The position numbers and the translations under genes were made by a program. DNA of 64,000 bases from Mycobacterium sp. OAS707 (lineage in GTDB: Bacteria > Actinomycetota > Actinomycetes > Mycobacteriales > Mycobacteriaceae): contig NZ_JADBDS010000004.1 of assembly GCF_014873705.1 (NCBI RefSeq), positions 310,001 through 374,000 of the forward strand, written 5' to 3'. Shown here piece after piece: positions 24,266-32,472 of the stretch (its first letter is position 1; each line of letters starts with the position of its first letter). The notes under the pieces are model-generated. The model did no database searches, was not told where the DNA came from, and was given only the letters and a program-made list of their open reading frames with translations.

Positions 24266-25825
24266 ATGTCGAATGTTGTTGTCGATCCGTCTGTCACCAC
24301 CGGCCCGATCCAGGGCAGCACAAAGATCTACGTCGACGGCGTGCCGTTCCGACGGGTGAACCTGACCAACGGCGAGCACCTCGATCTGTACGACACGTCC
24401 GGTCCGTACACCGATCCGCATGCCGAGATCGATCTACACAACGGTCTACCGCCGCGCGACGGCGTGGTGCGCGACAGAGGCACGCAGTTGCAGCGCGCCC
24501 GCACCGGTGAGATCACCGCGGAGATGGCGTTCATCGCCGCCCGCGAAGGCATGCCCGCCGAGTTGGTGCGCGACGAGGTTGCCGCGGGCCGGGCGGTGAT
24601 CCCGGCCAACCACAACCACCCCGAGAGCGAGCCGATGATCATCGGCAAGGCGTTCGCGGTGAAAATCAATGCCAACATTGGCAATTCGGCCGTCACGAGC
24701 TCCATCGCGGAGGAGGTCGACAAGATGGTGTGGGCCACCCGCTGGGGCGCCGACACCATCATGGATCTGTCGACCGGCCGCAACATCCACGAGACACGCG
24801 AGTGGATTCTGCGTAATTCGCCGGTCCCCGTCGGCACCGTGCCGATCTATCAGGCGTTGGAAAAGGTCAACGGTGATCCCACGCAGCTGAGTTGGGAGGT
24901 CTACCGCGACACCGTGATTGAGCAGTGCGAGCAGGGCGTCGACTACATGACCGTGCATGCCGGCGTGCTGCTGCGTTACATCCCCCTCACCGTCAAGCGT
25001 GTCACTGGCATCGTCAGCCGCGGCGGCTCGATCATGGCGGCGTGGATGCTCGCCCATCACACCGAGTCGTTCCTGTACACCAACTTCGCCGAACTGTGCG
25101 AGATCCTCGCCCGTTACGACGTCACCTTCTCCTTGGGCGACGGGTTGCGTCCTGGTTCCATCGCCGACGCCAACGACGAGGCGCAGTTCGCCGAACTGAG
25201 AACGCTCGGCGAGCTCACCAAGATCGCGAAAGCCCATGGTGTGCAGGTGATGATCGAGGGCCCGGGTCACATCCCGATGCACAAGATCGTGGAGAACGTC
25301 CGCCTCGAAGAGGAACTCTGCGAAGAAGCGCCGTTCTACACCCTCGGCCCGCTCGCTACCGACATCGCTCCGGGCTACGACCACATCACCAGCGCCATCG
25401 GGGCATCGATCATCGCCCAGGCCGGCACGGCGATGCTGTGTTACGTCACGCCCAAGGAGCACCTCGGCTTGCCCGACCGCAAGGACGTCAAGGTCGGCGT
25501 GATCACGTACAAGATCGCAGCGCACGCGGCCGACCTGGCCAAGGGGCACCCCCGCGCGCAGGAACGGGACGACGCTTTGTCGAAGGCCCGCTTCGAGTTT
25601 CGCTGGCACGATCAGTTCGCGTTGTCGCTCGATCCCGACACCGCGCGCGAGTTCCACGACGAGACCCTGCCCGCCGAGCCCGCCAAGACCGCGCACTTCT
25701 GCTCGATGTGCGGGCCGAAGTTCTGCTCGATGCGCATCACGCAGGACATTCGCGACGCGATGGCGGAGAAGTCCAGGGAATTCGCCGACCACGGGAACCA
25801 GATCTACCTACCCTTGGCCACATGA
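24266..25825 (+). CDS. thiC: Phosphomethylpyrimidine synthase ThiC
   Basis: This radical SAM enzyme converts aminoimidazole ribotide to hydroxymethylpyrimidine phosphate for thiamine synthesis. The 519-residue protein has NHNHPESEPMIIGKAF, VKINANIGNSAVTSS, MDLSTGRNIHETREWILRN, SRGGSIMAAWML, MIEGPGHIPMHKI and the C-terminal 4Fe-4S motif CSMCGPKFCSM (CX2CX4C). ATG 24266 follows the ribosome site within the riboswitch. The stop overlaps thiD by 4 nt. Confidence 0.97.
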   Translation: MSNVVVDPSVTTGPIQGSTKIYVDGVPFRRVNLTNGEHLDLYDTSGPYTDPHAEIDLHNGLPPRDGVVRDRGTQLQRARTGEITAEMAFIAAREGMPAELVRDEVAAGRAVIPANHNHPESEPMIIGKAFAVKINANIGNSAVTSSIAEEVDKMVWATRWGADTIMDLSTGRNIHETREWILRNSPVPVGTVPIYQALEKVNGDPTQLSWEVYRDTVIEQCEQGVDYMTVHAGVLLRYIPLTVKRVTGIVSRGGSIMAAWMLAHHTESFLYTNFAELCEILARYDVTFSLGDGLRPGSIADANDEAQFAELRTLGELTKIAKAHGVQVMIEGPGHIPMHKIVENVRLEEELCEEAPFYTLGPLATDIAPGYDHITSAIGASIIAQAGTAMLCYVTPKEHLGLPDRKDVKVGVITYKIAAHAADLAKGHPRAQERDDALSKARFEFRWHDQFALSLDPDTAREFHDETLPAEPAKTAHFCSMCGPKFCSMRITQDIRDAMAEKSREFADHGNQIYLPLAT

Positions 25826-26658
25826 GCTTCTTGCCACTGACGCCACCGGGCGAGACACCGATCCGGGTGATGACCATCGCCGGATCCGACTCGGGCGGCG
25901 GGGCCGGCATCCAGGCAGACCTGCGTACCTTCGCGCTGCTCGGCGTGCACGGCCTCGTCGCCGTCACGGCTGTGACTGTGCAGAACTCGCTCGGCGTCAA
26001 GGGTTTTCACGAGATTCCGCTCGACGTGATCGCAGGTCAGATCGAGGCCGTGGCCTCCGACATCGGCCTGCAGGCGGCCAAGACCGGCATGCTGGCGTCG
26101 TCGGCGATCATCGACGTCATTGCCGAGACGTGGCGCGAACAGGGCCTGGCAGGAACGGTGCCACTGGTGGTCGACCCGGTCTGTGCGTCGATGCACGGCG
26201 ACCCGTTGCTGCATCCCAGCGCGCTGGACTCCCTTAAAGGCCAACTCTTTCCGCTCGCCACCCTGGTCACGCCCAACCTCGACGAAGTCCGCCTGCTCGT
26301 AGATGTCGATGTCGTCGACGACGAATCGCAACGCGAAGCGGCCAGAAAGCTGCACGCGCTCGGTCCGCAGTGGGCGCTGGTCAAGGGTGGCCACCTGCGA
26401 GCGTCGTCGCACAGCCCGGACCTGTTGTTCGACGGCACCGACTTCCACGAGTTCGACACCCCTCGCATCGACACCGGCAACGACCACGGCGCAGGCGACA
26501 CTCTTGCCGCAGCGGTCGCCAGCGCGCTCGCTCACGGCTACACCGTGCCCGACGCAGTTGCGTTCGGTAAGCGGTGGGTCACCGAATGTCTGCGCGCCGC
26601 ATACCCATTGGGCCATGGTCACGGACCGGTATCGGCACTCTTCAGGCTCGACTCGTGA
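25822..26658 (+). CDS. thiD: Bifunctional hydroxymethylpyrimidine kinase/phosphomethylpyrimidine kinase
   Basis: ThiD phosphorylates hydroxymethylpyrimidine and its monophosphate, acting directly after ThiC. The 278-residue ribokinase-fold protein shows MTIAGSDSGGGAGIQADLRTF at the start, VTVQNSLGV, AAKTGMLAS, VVDPVCASMHGDPLL, TPNLDEVRLL and the catalytic DHGAGDTLAAAVASAL near residue 222. In the last motif DHGAGD replaces the more usual THGTGC-type loop. ATG 25822 overlaps the thiC stop and the stop overlaps the hydrolase GTG, so all three are coupled and under the TPP riboswitch. Confidence 0.95.
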   Translation: MSFLPLTPPGETPIRVMTIAGSDSGGGAGIQADLRTFALLGVHGLVAVTAVTVQNSLGVKGFHEIPLDVIAGQIEAVASDIGLQAAKTGMLASSAIIDVIAETWREQGLAGTVPLVVDPVCASMHGDPLLHPSALDSLKGQLFPLATLVTPNLDEVRLLVDVDVVDDESQREAARKLHALGPQWALVKGGHLRASSHSPDLLFDGTDFHEFDTPRIDTGNDHGAGDTLAAAVASALAHGYTVPDAVAFGKRWVTECLRAAYPLGHGHGPVSALFRLDS

Positions 26659-27272
26659 CCGTCGACGATATCGCAGGCGTCGCGCACGAACCGCGAGGCA
26701 AAGCCAAGGGTGTCGTCGTGCTGACCCACGGCGCGGGCGGGAGCCGCGAGTCCCCGCTGCTGGCAAGGGTTTGCGACGAGTGGGCCAGCCGCGGCTGGCT
26801 GGCAGTCCGCTACAACCTGCCGTACCGGCGGCGGCGGCCCAAGGGCCCGCCGTCGGGCTCTGCCGCCACCGACCAGGCCGGCGTCGTCGAGGCCGTCGAA
26901 TTGGCCCGCACGCTGACCAAGGGTCCCGTCATCGCGGGTGGCCACTCCTACGGCGGCCGGATGACGTCGATGGTGGTCGCCGACGAGGCAGCCGCCGTCG
27001 ACGTCCTCACGTTGTTCTCATATCCGCTGCACCCGCCGGGCAAGCCCGAACGCGCGCGCACCGAGCACCTGCCACGCATCACGGCGCCGACGGTGTTCAC
27101 CCACGGCACGGCCGACCCATTCGGCACCATCGACGAACTCCGCCCCGCCGCACGGCTGATCCCCGCGGCCACCGAGATCGTCGAAATCACCGGAGCCCGT
27201 CATGACTTGGGCTCCAAAACGCTCGATGTCCCGGTGTTGGCGGTCGACGCGGCGCTACGGTTGCTCGCGTGA
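26655..27272 (+). CDS. Alpha/beta hydrolase family protein (Rv0421c-like)
   Basis: A 205-residue dienelactone-hydrolase-like or KANL3/Tex30-like hydrolase. It has the oxyanion segment VVVLTHGAGGSRESPLL near residue 20, the nucleophile elbow GGHSYGGRMTS near residue 95, an acid region THGTADPFGT and a likely catalytic His in GARHDLGSKT. GTG 26655 overlaps the thiD stop; in-frame starts upstream lie inside thiD. Its substrate is unknown. Co-translation with thiC-thiD raises the possibility of a thiamine-salvage or housekeeping role, but this is inference only. Confidence 0.85.
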   Translation: MTVDDIAGVAHEPRGKAKGVVVLTHGAGGSRESPLLARVCDEWASRGWLAVRYNLPYRRRRPKGPPSGSAATDQAGVVEAVELARTLTKGPVIAGGHSYGGRMTSMVVADEAAAVDVLTLFSYPLHPPGKPERARTEHLPRITAPTVFTHGTADPFGTIDELRPAARLIPAATEIVEITGARHDLGSKTLDVPVLAVDAALRLLA

Positions 27273-27802
27273 CCGCCCCGCCCGACCCTCTGCGGCCGGG
27301 CGGGACGAACGGCTGGGCCGTTGCCGCGTTCATCCTCGGCATCCTCGGCGGCACCATCCTCAGCGTGATCTTCGCGGTCGTGGCGTTGATCCAGATGCGG
27401 GGACGGCATCAGCGCGGCCGCGGCTTGGCGATCGCGGCCCTCGTCATCTCAGGCGTGTGGATTGCGGCGCTCACGTCCGTCATCGTGTACGGGGTTTCGA
27501 CACAAGGGAAGTCGGTGCGCGCCGCCGACCTGAAGACCGGGGACTGCGTCAAAGATGCCTACGACGACCAGTTGCCCACCTGGGTGAAGCGGGTGCGGTG
27601 CGACCGCCCACACCACGGCGAGGTGTTCGCGGTCCTCACTGCGCCCGGCGCAACCGCCGCCGACTGCGGATCCCAATTCTTCGATTACGCACCGAACTCA
27701 CCGGAGGGCCCGGTGTTTCGTGTCGCGTGGGCAAACGGCGAGGGGTCCATGGTTTGCGTCGCAATGGCGAAGCATGAACGGTGGTCCTCGCTTCGCGATT
27801 GA
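27269..27802 (+). CDS. DUF4190 / septum-formation-like membrane protein, copy 1
   Basis: A 177-residue protein starting at GTG 27269, overlapping the hydrolase stop. Two N-terminal helices (GWAVAAFILGILGGTILSVI, GLAIAALVISGVWIAALTSV) form a DUF4190 unit. The outer domain has VRAADLKTGDCVKDA, VRCDRPHHGEVFAVL and a late cysteine (MVCVAMAKHERW), the pattern of septum-formation (septum_form) domains with paired cysteines. It is the first of three tandem paralogues and is the most diverged, with a shortened middle part. The function is unknown. Confidence 0.78.
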   Translation: MTAPPDPLRPGGTNGWAVAAFILGILGGTILSVIFAVVALIQMRGRHQRGRGLAIAALVISGVWIAALTSVIVYGVSTQGKSVRAADLKTGDCVKDAYDDQLPTWVKRVRCDRPHHGEVFAVLTAPGATAADCGSQFFDYAPNSPEGPVFRVAWANGEGSMVCVAMAKHERWSSLRD

Positions 27803-27805
27803 GGT

Positions 27806-27811
27806 TAGGGT
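27806..27811 (+). promoter_or_regulatory. -10 box of leaderless transcript for DUF4190-like copy 2
   Basis: TAGGGT (TANNNT) ends 6 nt before GTG 27818. The second paralogue can therefore be transcribed separately from the thi operon. Confidence 0.45.
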
Positions 27812-27817
27812 CAGCGC

Positions 27818-28477
27818 GTGACCACACCGCCGAGCAATCCCCCGCCATACGGCGAACCGCCGCAGGGACCGTATGGCCAGCCGGCCCAAAATCCCTATCC
27901 GCCGCAACCGGGCGGATATCCGCCGCCGCCTCCTGGCTCGTATCCGCCGCCCCCGCCGGGCGCCTATCCGCCGCCCCCGCCGCTGCCGTACGGCGAGGCT
28001 CCCTCGTTCGGTCACTACGGTCCACCACCGAAGAAGAAGACCCGATGGGGATTGATCATCGGCCTGGCGGTCGGCGTCCTCGCGCTGTTGGCCATCGCCG
28101 CCATCGTGTTCGTCGTGATCATCGGCAAGGGCACGGTCACCGCCACGGATGTGAAAGTCGGCGACTGCCTCAAGGAGATACCGGGCAACACCCGCGTGCT
28201 GACCGTCGACACCATCGGCTGCGACAAGCCGCACGCAGGAGAGGTTTTCGCGGTACTGCTGATGCCCGAAGGCGACTTCCCGGGGCAGTCCGCGATCGAG
28301 GCCTACCAGAACAAGTGCGAACCCGAGCTCGCCACGTACGCACCCGGCGCGGTCACCGACAACTCGGTGCAGCTGTACGTGCTGTATCCGACAGCCGAGA
28401 CGTGGTCGCAAGGTGATCGGGCGGTGACCTGCGTTGCCACCCTGGATCCGCCACGATCGGAGTCGCTAAAAGGCTGA
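27818..28477 (+). CDS. Proline-rich septum-formation-like membrane protein, copy 2
   Basis: A 219-residue protein. The first ~70 residues are a Pro/Tyr/Gly-rich cytoplasmic segment with repeats of the type YPPPPPG. A KKKTR stop-transfer and a single membrane helix (WGLIIGLAVGVLALLAIAAIVFVVII) follow. The outer domain carries VKVGDCLKEI, IGCDKPHAGEVFAVLLMPEGDFPG, NKCEPELATYAP and RAVTCVATLDPPR, giving four cysteines likely to form two disulphides. It is clearly homologous to the next gene over its C-terminal ~110 residues. Function unknown; an envelope or division role is only suggested by the domain name. Confidence 0.8.
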   Translation: MTTPPSNPPPYGEPPQGPYGQPAQNPYPPQPGGYPPPPPGSYPPPPPGAYPPPPPLPYGEAPSFGHYGPPPKKKTRWGLIIGLAVGVLALLAIAAIVFVVIIGKGTVTATDVKVGDCLKEIPGNTRVLTVDTIGCDKPHAGEVFAVLLMPEGDFPGQSAIEAYQNKCEPELATYAPGAVTDNSVQLYVLYPTAETWSQGDRAVTCVATLDPPRSESLKG

Positions 28478-28484
28478 GCCGCAA

Positions 28485-28490
28485 TATTCT
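28485..28490 (+). promoter_or_regulatory. -10 box of leaderless transcript for DUF4190-like copy 3
   Basis: TATTCT (TANNNT) ends 7 nt before GTG 28498, consistent with leaderless transcription. Confidence 0.45.
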
Positions 28491-28497
28491 GGCCGGC

Positions 28498-29124
28498 GTG
28501 ACCCATCCCGTGCACCCGTACCCGCCAGCGCCTGCCAAGACCAACGTGTGGGCGATCTTGTCACTCGTCTTCGGCGTCGTCGGCATCGTCGGGCTACCCG
28601 TCAGCTTGGTATGCGGCATCGTCGGGCTCAACAAGGCCAAGCAGGGCCAGGGCGGGCGCGGGTTGGCCATTGCCGGGCTGGCACTTTCCGGCGTATGGGT
28701 CTTGGTGGCCGCAGGAGTTTCGGTCTTCTTGCTCGTCAACGACGACAACCTGTTCAAGCCGCAGCGGCCGGGCGCCCCGACGGACCGGCGGTCCGCGGCG
28801 TCGTACTTCAAGACCGGTGACTGCTTCAAGGAGCTGCCGACGACTGGCGCGAATGTGACCGTCGTCCCGTGCAGCGAACAGCATGCCGCGGAGGTGGTCG
28901 CGGTGTTGATGCTGCCCGAAGGCGACTTCCCGGGGACGGCGACGGTCGACGAATACGTGGGCAGGTGCAAGCAAGAGCTGTTGGATTACGCGCCCGACGC
29001 CGTGCCCGAACACGTCGGACTGCTCAAGCGCTTCCCTGACGAGCAGTCGTGGAAGCTGGGCGACCGGTCGGTGACCTGCATCGCGACCGTCGATCCGCCG
29101 CGCACGGGCTCGCTGAAGGCCTGA
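28498..29124 (+). CDS. DUF4190 / septum-formation-like membrane protein, copy 3
   Basis: A 208-residue protein from GTG 28498. Two N-terminal DUF4190 helices (WAILSLVFGVVGIVGLPVSL, GLAIAGLALSGVWVLVAAGV) precede an outer domain with FKTGDCFKELP, VPCSEQHAAEVVAVLMLPEGDFPG, GRCKQELLDYAP and SVTCIATVDPPRTGSLKA. The last ~110 residues align closely with copy 2, including the ends (DPPRSESLKG versus DPPRTGSLKA), so these arose by tandem duplication. The N-terminal half instead resembles copy 1. The function is unknown. Confidence 0.8.
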   Translation: MTHPVHPYPPAPAKTNVWAILSLVFGVVGIVGLPVSLVCGIVGLNKAKQGQGGRGLAIAGLALSGVWVLVAAGVSVFLLVNDDNLFKPQRPGAPTDRRSAASYFKTGDCFKELPTTGANVTVVPCSEQHAAEVVAVLMLPEGDFPGTATVDEYVGRCKQELLDYAPDAVPEHVGLLKRFPDEQSWKLGDRSVTCIATVDPPRTGSLKA

Positions 29125-29142
29125 GCCGGTCGGCTGAGTTTC

Positions 29143-29160
29143 CGGTACCTGAGGTACCGT
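29143..29160 (+). promoter_or_regulatory. Palindrome overlapping -10 box of the flavin monooxygenase gene
   Basis: CGGTACC (29143-29149), TGA, GGTACCG (29153-29159) is a perfect inverted repeat. It overlaps the -10 box TACCGT (29155-29160), which ends 7 nt before ATG 29168. A repressor bound here would block a leaderless promoter. The double-headed TetR encoded at 30905-32143 is the nearest candidate. Confidence 0.5.
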
Positions 29161-29167
29161 CTGGGGC

Positions 29168-30652
29168 ATGACTTCGCAGCTCTACGACGCGGTCATTGTG
29201 GGAGCCGGCTTCGGCGGGATAGGCGCTGGCATCCAACTCAAGCGGATGGGCTACCACAATTTCGTGATCCTGGATCGCGAGGACGACCTCGGCGGAACCT
29301 GGCACGTCAACCGCTACCCCGGCCTGGCCGTCGACGTCCCCACCACGACGTACTCATACTTCTTCGAGCCCAACCCGAACTGGTCGCGGCTGTTCTCCAC
29401 CGGTGCGGAAATCAAGCAGTACGCCGACGACATCGCAGACAAGTACGACATCCGCAGGCATATGCGCTTTCGCACCGTCGTGGAAGGCGCCCGCTGGGAC
29501 GAGGAAGCCAGCGTCTGGAAGGTCACTCTCGCCGACGGCGACGTGCTCTCCGCGCGATTCCTGATCACCGCGACCGGCTTCCTGTCGCAGCCGAAGGTCC
29601 CCGACATCCCTGGCGTGACGGACTTCGCAGGCAAGGTCATCCACACCACCGCCTGGGACGACGAGTATCCGCTCGAAGGCCGCAAGGTCGCCGTCATCGG
29701 CACCGGTGCCACCGCCGTTCAGCTCATTCCCGAACTGACCAAACGGGTCGCTGACCTCACCGTCTACCAGCGCACCCCGATCTGGGTGGTGCCGAAGATC
29801 GACATCCGCTTCGGCGAACGCGCCAAGCAGCTGTTCGCTCGAATTCCGTTGACACAGCGCGCGATTCGCTGGCTGACCGATTCGATCTACGAGGTGATGA
29901 TCAACACCGCGATCATCCACCACCGGCACTTCCGCCGGCTCAACATCGCCGCGGCCGACCTGTCGAAAATGCACCGCTTCGCCTCGATCCGCGACAAGGA
30001 GTTGCGCCGCAGGCTGACTCCGGATTACGACTTCGGATGCAAGCGGCCGACATTCTCGAACGGCTACTATCGCGCGTTCACGAAGCCGAACGTGCATCTG
30101 CAGACCGACGGCATCACCCGCATCGAGGCAGACGGCATCGTCAACGCCGACGGTTCGAAGACGGTCATCGACACCTTGATTCTGGCCACCGGCTTCGATT
30201 TATGGGAAGCCAACTTCCCCGCCATCGAGGTGATCGGCCGCGAGGGCCGCAATCTCGGAAAGTGGTGGCGCGAAACAAGATTCCAGGCCTACCAGGGTGT
30301 GACCATGCCGTACTTCCCGAACTATCTCAGCCTGGCCAGTCCGTTCGCATTCCTCGGGTTGAACTTCTTCAACACGATGGAGTACCAGATGCGGCACATG
30401 GACCGGTTGTTCGGCGAACTCAAGAAGCGCGGTGCCACCACCTTCGAGGTCACCGAGGAAGCCAACACCCGTTACCGCGATCGGATGACCGAACTGCTCG
30501 GCGACTCGTTGTGGACGATCGGCAACTGTGCGACGTCGCGGTCCTACTATTTCAACCCGCAGGGCGAGCCGACGCTGCTGCGGCCGATGTCGACGGACAA
30601 AGCGATCAAAGAAGCATCAGGCTTTCCGCTGAGCGACTACCAGATTGCCTGA
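29168..30652 (+). CDS. Flavin-containing monooxygenase, Baeyer-Villiger type
   Basis: A 494-residue FAD/NADPH enzyme. The N-terminal FAD motif is VIVGAGFGGIGAG, with LGGTWHVNRYPGLAVDVP following. FAGKVIHTTAWDDE near residue 155 is the Baeyer-Villiger fingerprint FxGxxxHxxxW, with Asp at the last position. VAVIGTGATAVQLIPEL near residue 177 binds NADPH. Such enzymes convert ketones to esters or oxidise soft heteroatoms; the natural substrate here is not predictable. The promoter overlaps a perfect palindrome, and a TetR regulator lies just downstream on the other strand. Confidence 0.92.
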   Translation: MTSQLYDAVIVGAGFGGIGAGIQLKRMGYHNFVILDREDDLGGTWHVNRYPGLAVDVPTTTYSYFFEPNPNWSRLFSTGAEIKQYADDIADKYDIRRHMRFRTVVEGARWDEEASVWKVTLADGDVLSARFLITATGFLSQPKVPDIPGVTDFAGKVIHTTAWDDEYPLEGRKVAVIGTGATAVQLIPELTKRVADLTVYQRTPIWVVPKIDIRFGERAKQLFARIPLTQRAIRWLTDSIYEVMINTAIIHHRHFRRLNIAAADLSKMHRFASIRDKELRRRLTPDYDFGCKRPTFSNGYYRAFTKPNVHLQTDGITRIEADGIVNADGSKTVIDTLILATGFDLWEANFPAIEVIGREGRNLGKWWRETRFQAYQGVTMPYFPNYLSLASPFAFLGLNFFNTMEYQMRHMDRLFGELKKRGATTFEVTEEANTRYRDRMTELLGDSLWTIGNCATSRSYYFNPQGEPTLLRPMSTDKAIKEASGFPLSDYQIA

Positions 30653-30671
30653 GCAGAGAGGGTAAGCGGCT

Positions 30672-30938
30672 GTGCCGAAAACCGATTCGCGTATCGCGAA
30701 GTTCGCCGGGCTGGTAGTTGCCGGCATCGGGCTGTCTCATTTCACCAGCCCACAACTGTTCGACGGCATCACGAAGACCGCGTTTCCGCGTAACACCCGC
30801 CAGCGCGTCTACATCCACGGCGGCGTCGAGACCGCGCTCGGCCTTGGACTCAGTTCGGCCAAGACACGCCCACTGGCCGCCGTCGGCACGATCGGTTACC
30901 TGGCCTACTTGGCGGGCAACGCGGCACGCAACCGGTAG
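30672..30938 (+). CDS. Small membrane protein of unknown function
   Basis: An 88-residue protein from GTG 30672, preceded by AGAGGG as a ribosome site. Two or three hydrophobic segments are visible (AKFAGLVVAGIGLSHF, GVETALGLGLS, LAAVGTIGYLAYLAGNAA), separated by FPRNTRQRVYIHGG, a pattern seen in small DoxX-like mycobacterial membrane proteins. It starts 19 nt after the monooxygenase and is probably in its operon. Its 3' end overlaps the TetR gene on the opposite strand by 34 nt. Function unknown. Confidence 0.7.
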   Translation: MPKTDSRIAKFAGLVVAGIGLSHFTSPQLFDGITKTAFPRNTRQRVYIHGGVETALGLGLSSAKTRPLAAVGTIGYLAYLAGNAARNR

Positions 30939-32143
30939 CGGCCGAGCAGCGTCAGGTCCACCAGTCGTTCGACGACCGCCCGGGCCGGCGCCGAGTTGTC
31001 ATACCGCATCAGCCGGCCAAGGTCGATCACCAGCGACATCGCGGCATGCACGGCGAAGCGCGCCTGTCCCGGGGTCCAGTCAGGCCGTACGGACACCACC
31101 AGCTCCACCCACGATTCGACGTTGGCGCGCTGCAGGTTTCGCAGAATCTTCTGGTCACCGGGTGTCATGTTGAGTCGCTCGGTGTAATACACGTAGTCCA
31201 GTTCGGGACGGTCGAACGACCGCAGCACGTAGGCGTCGATGACCGACGTCAGCGCCTCTTCGCGATCGGGCGTGGTGGCCACGATCTCAAGCATCTCTTC
31301 GGACAACCGGTCGGCAGCGCGCCGGAACGCCGCCGCGAGGATGTCACTTTTTCCCGAGAAGTAGCGGTAGATGCCCGACGCAGGCATCCCGACGGCAGCC
31401 GCGATGTCTTCCATGCTGGTGTCGCGGTAGCCCTTGAGGTTGAACAAGCGCATCGATTCATTGAGCAGCGCTTCGTATTTCGGTGTTTCCGCCACACTGG
31501 TCACAGCGCTCCGCGCCTCGGCCGCAGTGTCACTGGCATCGGGCAATTCGGCGGTCAGCACAGCCTCGGCGAGGTCGGCGAGCAACGCCCGCACCTGGAT
31601 GGCGGGCAGCTTGGCACGGTGATCGACGATGCTGCCGATCACCGACAGTGCGGCGGTCGACAACGTCCACCGCTGCCGCGACGTCAGCTGCGGCCGAATT
31701 GCCATGAGCGGCTGCTGAATCCGATGGTGAACGCTGCGCATCTGCGCGTTCAGCGTGGCCTGGTCGTCGCCACGGAGAAAGCGGCCTTCCCAGCGGTACA
31801 GCCCGCCGGACTCGCGGTTGACCATCGCGGTGTCGATGAGCGCGGCGACGAGCCGGCGCAGCGTCAGCTCTGCGTCACCGTCCGCCTCGTCGGCGAACTC
31901 CGTGCAGTCCACCAATTGCTGGCCGAGGTTGAGCACAGCGTCGCGGAACAGCTCGTACTTGCTCGAGTAATGGCGGTACAGCGCGGCCGCGGAAATCCCA
32001 ACCCGCTTGGCGATGGTCTCCATGCTGACGCCGTAATAGCCGAGCTCGCTGAACCCCTCGGCCGACGCGCGCGCAATCTGCGCCTTGCGGTCTTTCGGCC
32101 GGCGCCGAACACCCTCGGCGCGGGTGGGCCTGGTGCGCGCCAT
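30905..32143 (-). CDS. Double-headed TetR family transcriptional regulator
   Basis: A 412-residue protein made of two complete TetR units in tandem. HTH 1 near residue 30 reads FSELGYYGVSMETIAKRVGI then LYRHYSSKYELF. HTH 2 near residue 240 reads FNLKGYRDTSMEDIAAAVGM then IYRYFSGKSDIL. Each is followed by its own ligand-binding-like helical domain. A TetR dimer normally needs two chains, so this fusion may bind DNA as a single chain or bridge two sites. ATG 32143 is 7 nt after the -10 box TAGGGT (32156-32151), so it is probably leaderless. It likely regulates itself and the monooxygenase operon. Confidence 0.88.
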   Translation of the reverse strand: MARTRPTRAEGVRRRPKDRKAQIARASAEGFSELGYYGVSMETIAKRVGISAAALYRHYSSKYELFRDAVLNLGQQLVDCTEFADEADGDAELTLRRLVAALIDTAMVNRESGGLYRWEGRFLRGDDQATLNAQMRSVHHRIQQPLMAIRPQLTSRQRWTLSTAALSVIGSIVDHRAKLPAIQVRALLADLAEAVLTAELPDASDTAAEARSAVTSVAETPKYEALLNESMRLFNLKGYRDTSMEDIAAAVGMPASGIYRYFSGKSDILAAAFRRAADRLSEEMLEIVATTPDREEALTSVIDAYVLRSFDRPELDYVYYTERLNMTPGDQKILRNLQRANVESWVELVVSVRPDWTPGQARFAVHAAMSLVIDLGRLMRYDNSAPARAVVERLVDLTLLGRYRLRAALPAK

Positions 32144-32235
32144 GACCAACACCCTAACGGACGCCGGGCATACATAAACGCCCACTTCGGTTGGAAAATC
32201 ACAAGAAAATAGTCGCCCACGTAAAGAATGGCCAT

Positions 32236-32241
32236 TAACAT
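32236..32241 (+). promoter_or_regulatory. -10 box of leaderless small membrane protein gene
   Basis: TAACAT (TANNNT) ends 6 nt before GTG 32248. The spacer 32157-32235 between this and the TetR promoter is AT-rich but has no clear palindrome. Confidence 0.45.
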
Positions 32242-32247
32242 AGCGAT

Positions 32248-32472
32248 GTGCTCGACGCGCTGCGACGGCTGTTGGGATTCCAGGTGACGATAGGCGAACT
32301 GATCGTCGTCGCGATAGTGGTTGGCACTCCGTACCTGATCGTCGGGGTGATTTGGTCGGGCATGCACACGGCGCACCTGCAGGATATGGCGGGCGCCGAC
32401 CTGGTTGTCTCGTACCTCGGGTCGATCGTGTGCTGGCCGGTACTGCTCTTCGCCGACGTCTGCATGACTTGA
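32248..32472 (+). CDS. Small membrane protein of unknown function
   Basis: A 74-residue protein beginning at the leaderless GTG 32248 (MLDALRRLLGF). Two hydrophobic helices are visible, residues ~15-37 (IGELIVVAIVVGTPYLIVGVI) and ~52-70 (LVVSYLGSIVCWPVLLFADV), joined by a short loop with His residues. I do not recognise a family. Its TGA overlaps the TTG start of the next small membrane protein (TTGA), suggesting that the two are a coupled pair. Confidence 0.6.
   Translation: MLDALRRLLGFQVTIGELIVVAIVVGTPYLIVGVIWSGMHTAHLQDMAGADLVVSYLGSIVCWPVLLFADVCMT

Noticed and set aside
24446..25792. Long open frame of about 448 codons on the minus strand opposite thiC
   Set aside because: It is a shadow of the strong thiC codon bias, with low-complexity Arg/His/Gln-rich translation and no family motif or promoter.
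27893..27990. Short direct DNA repeats encoding YPPPPPG, considered as a CRISPR-like array
   Set aside because: The repeats are contiguous, in frame and without spacers; they are a proline-rich protein segment.
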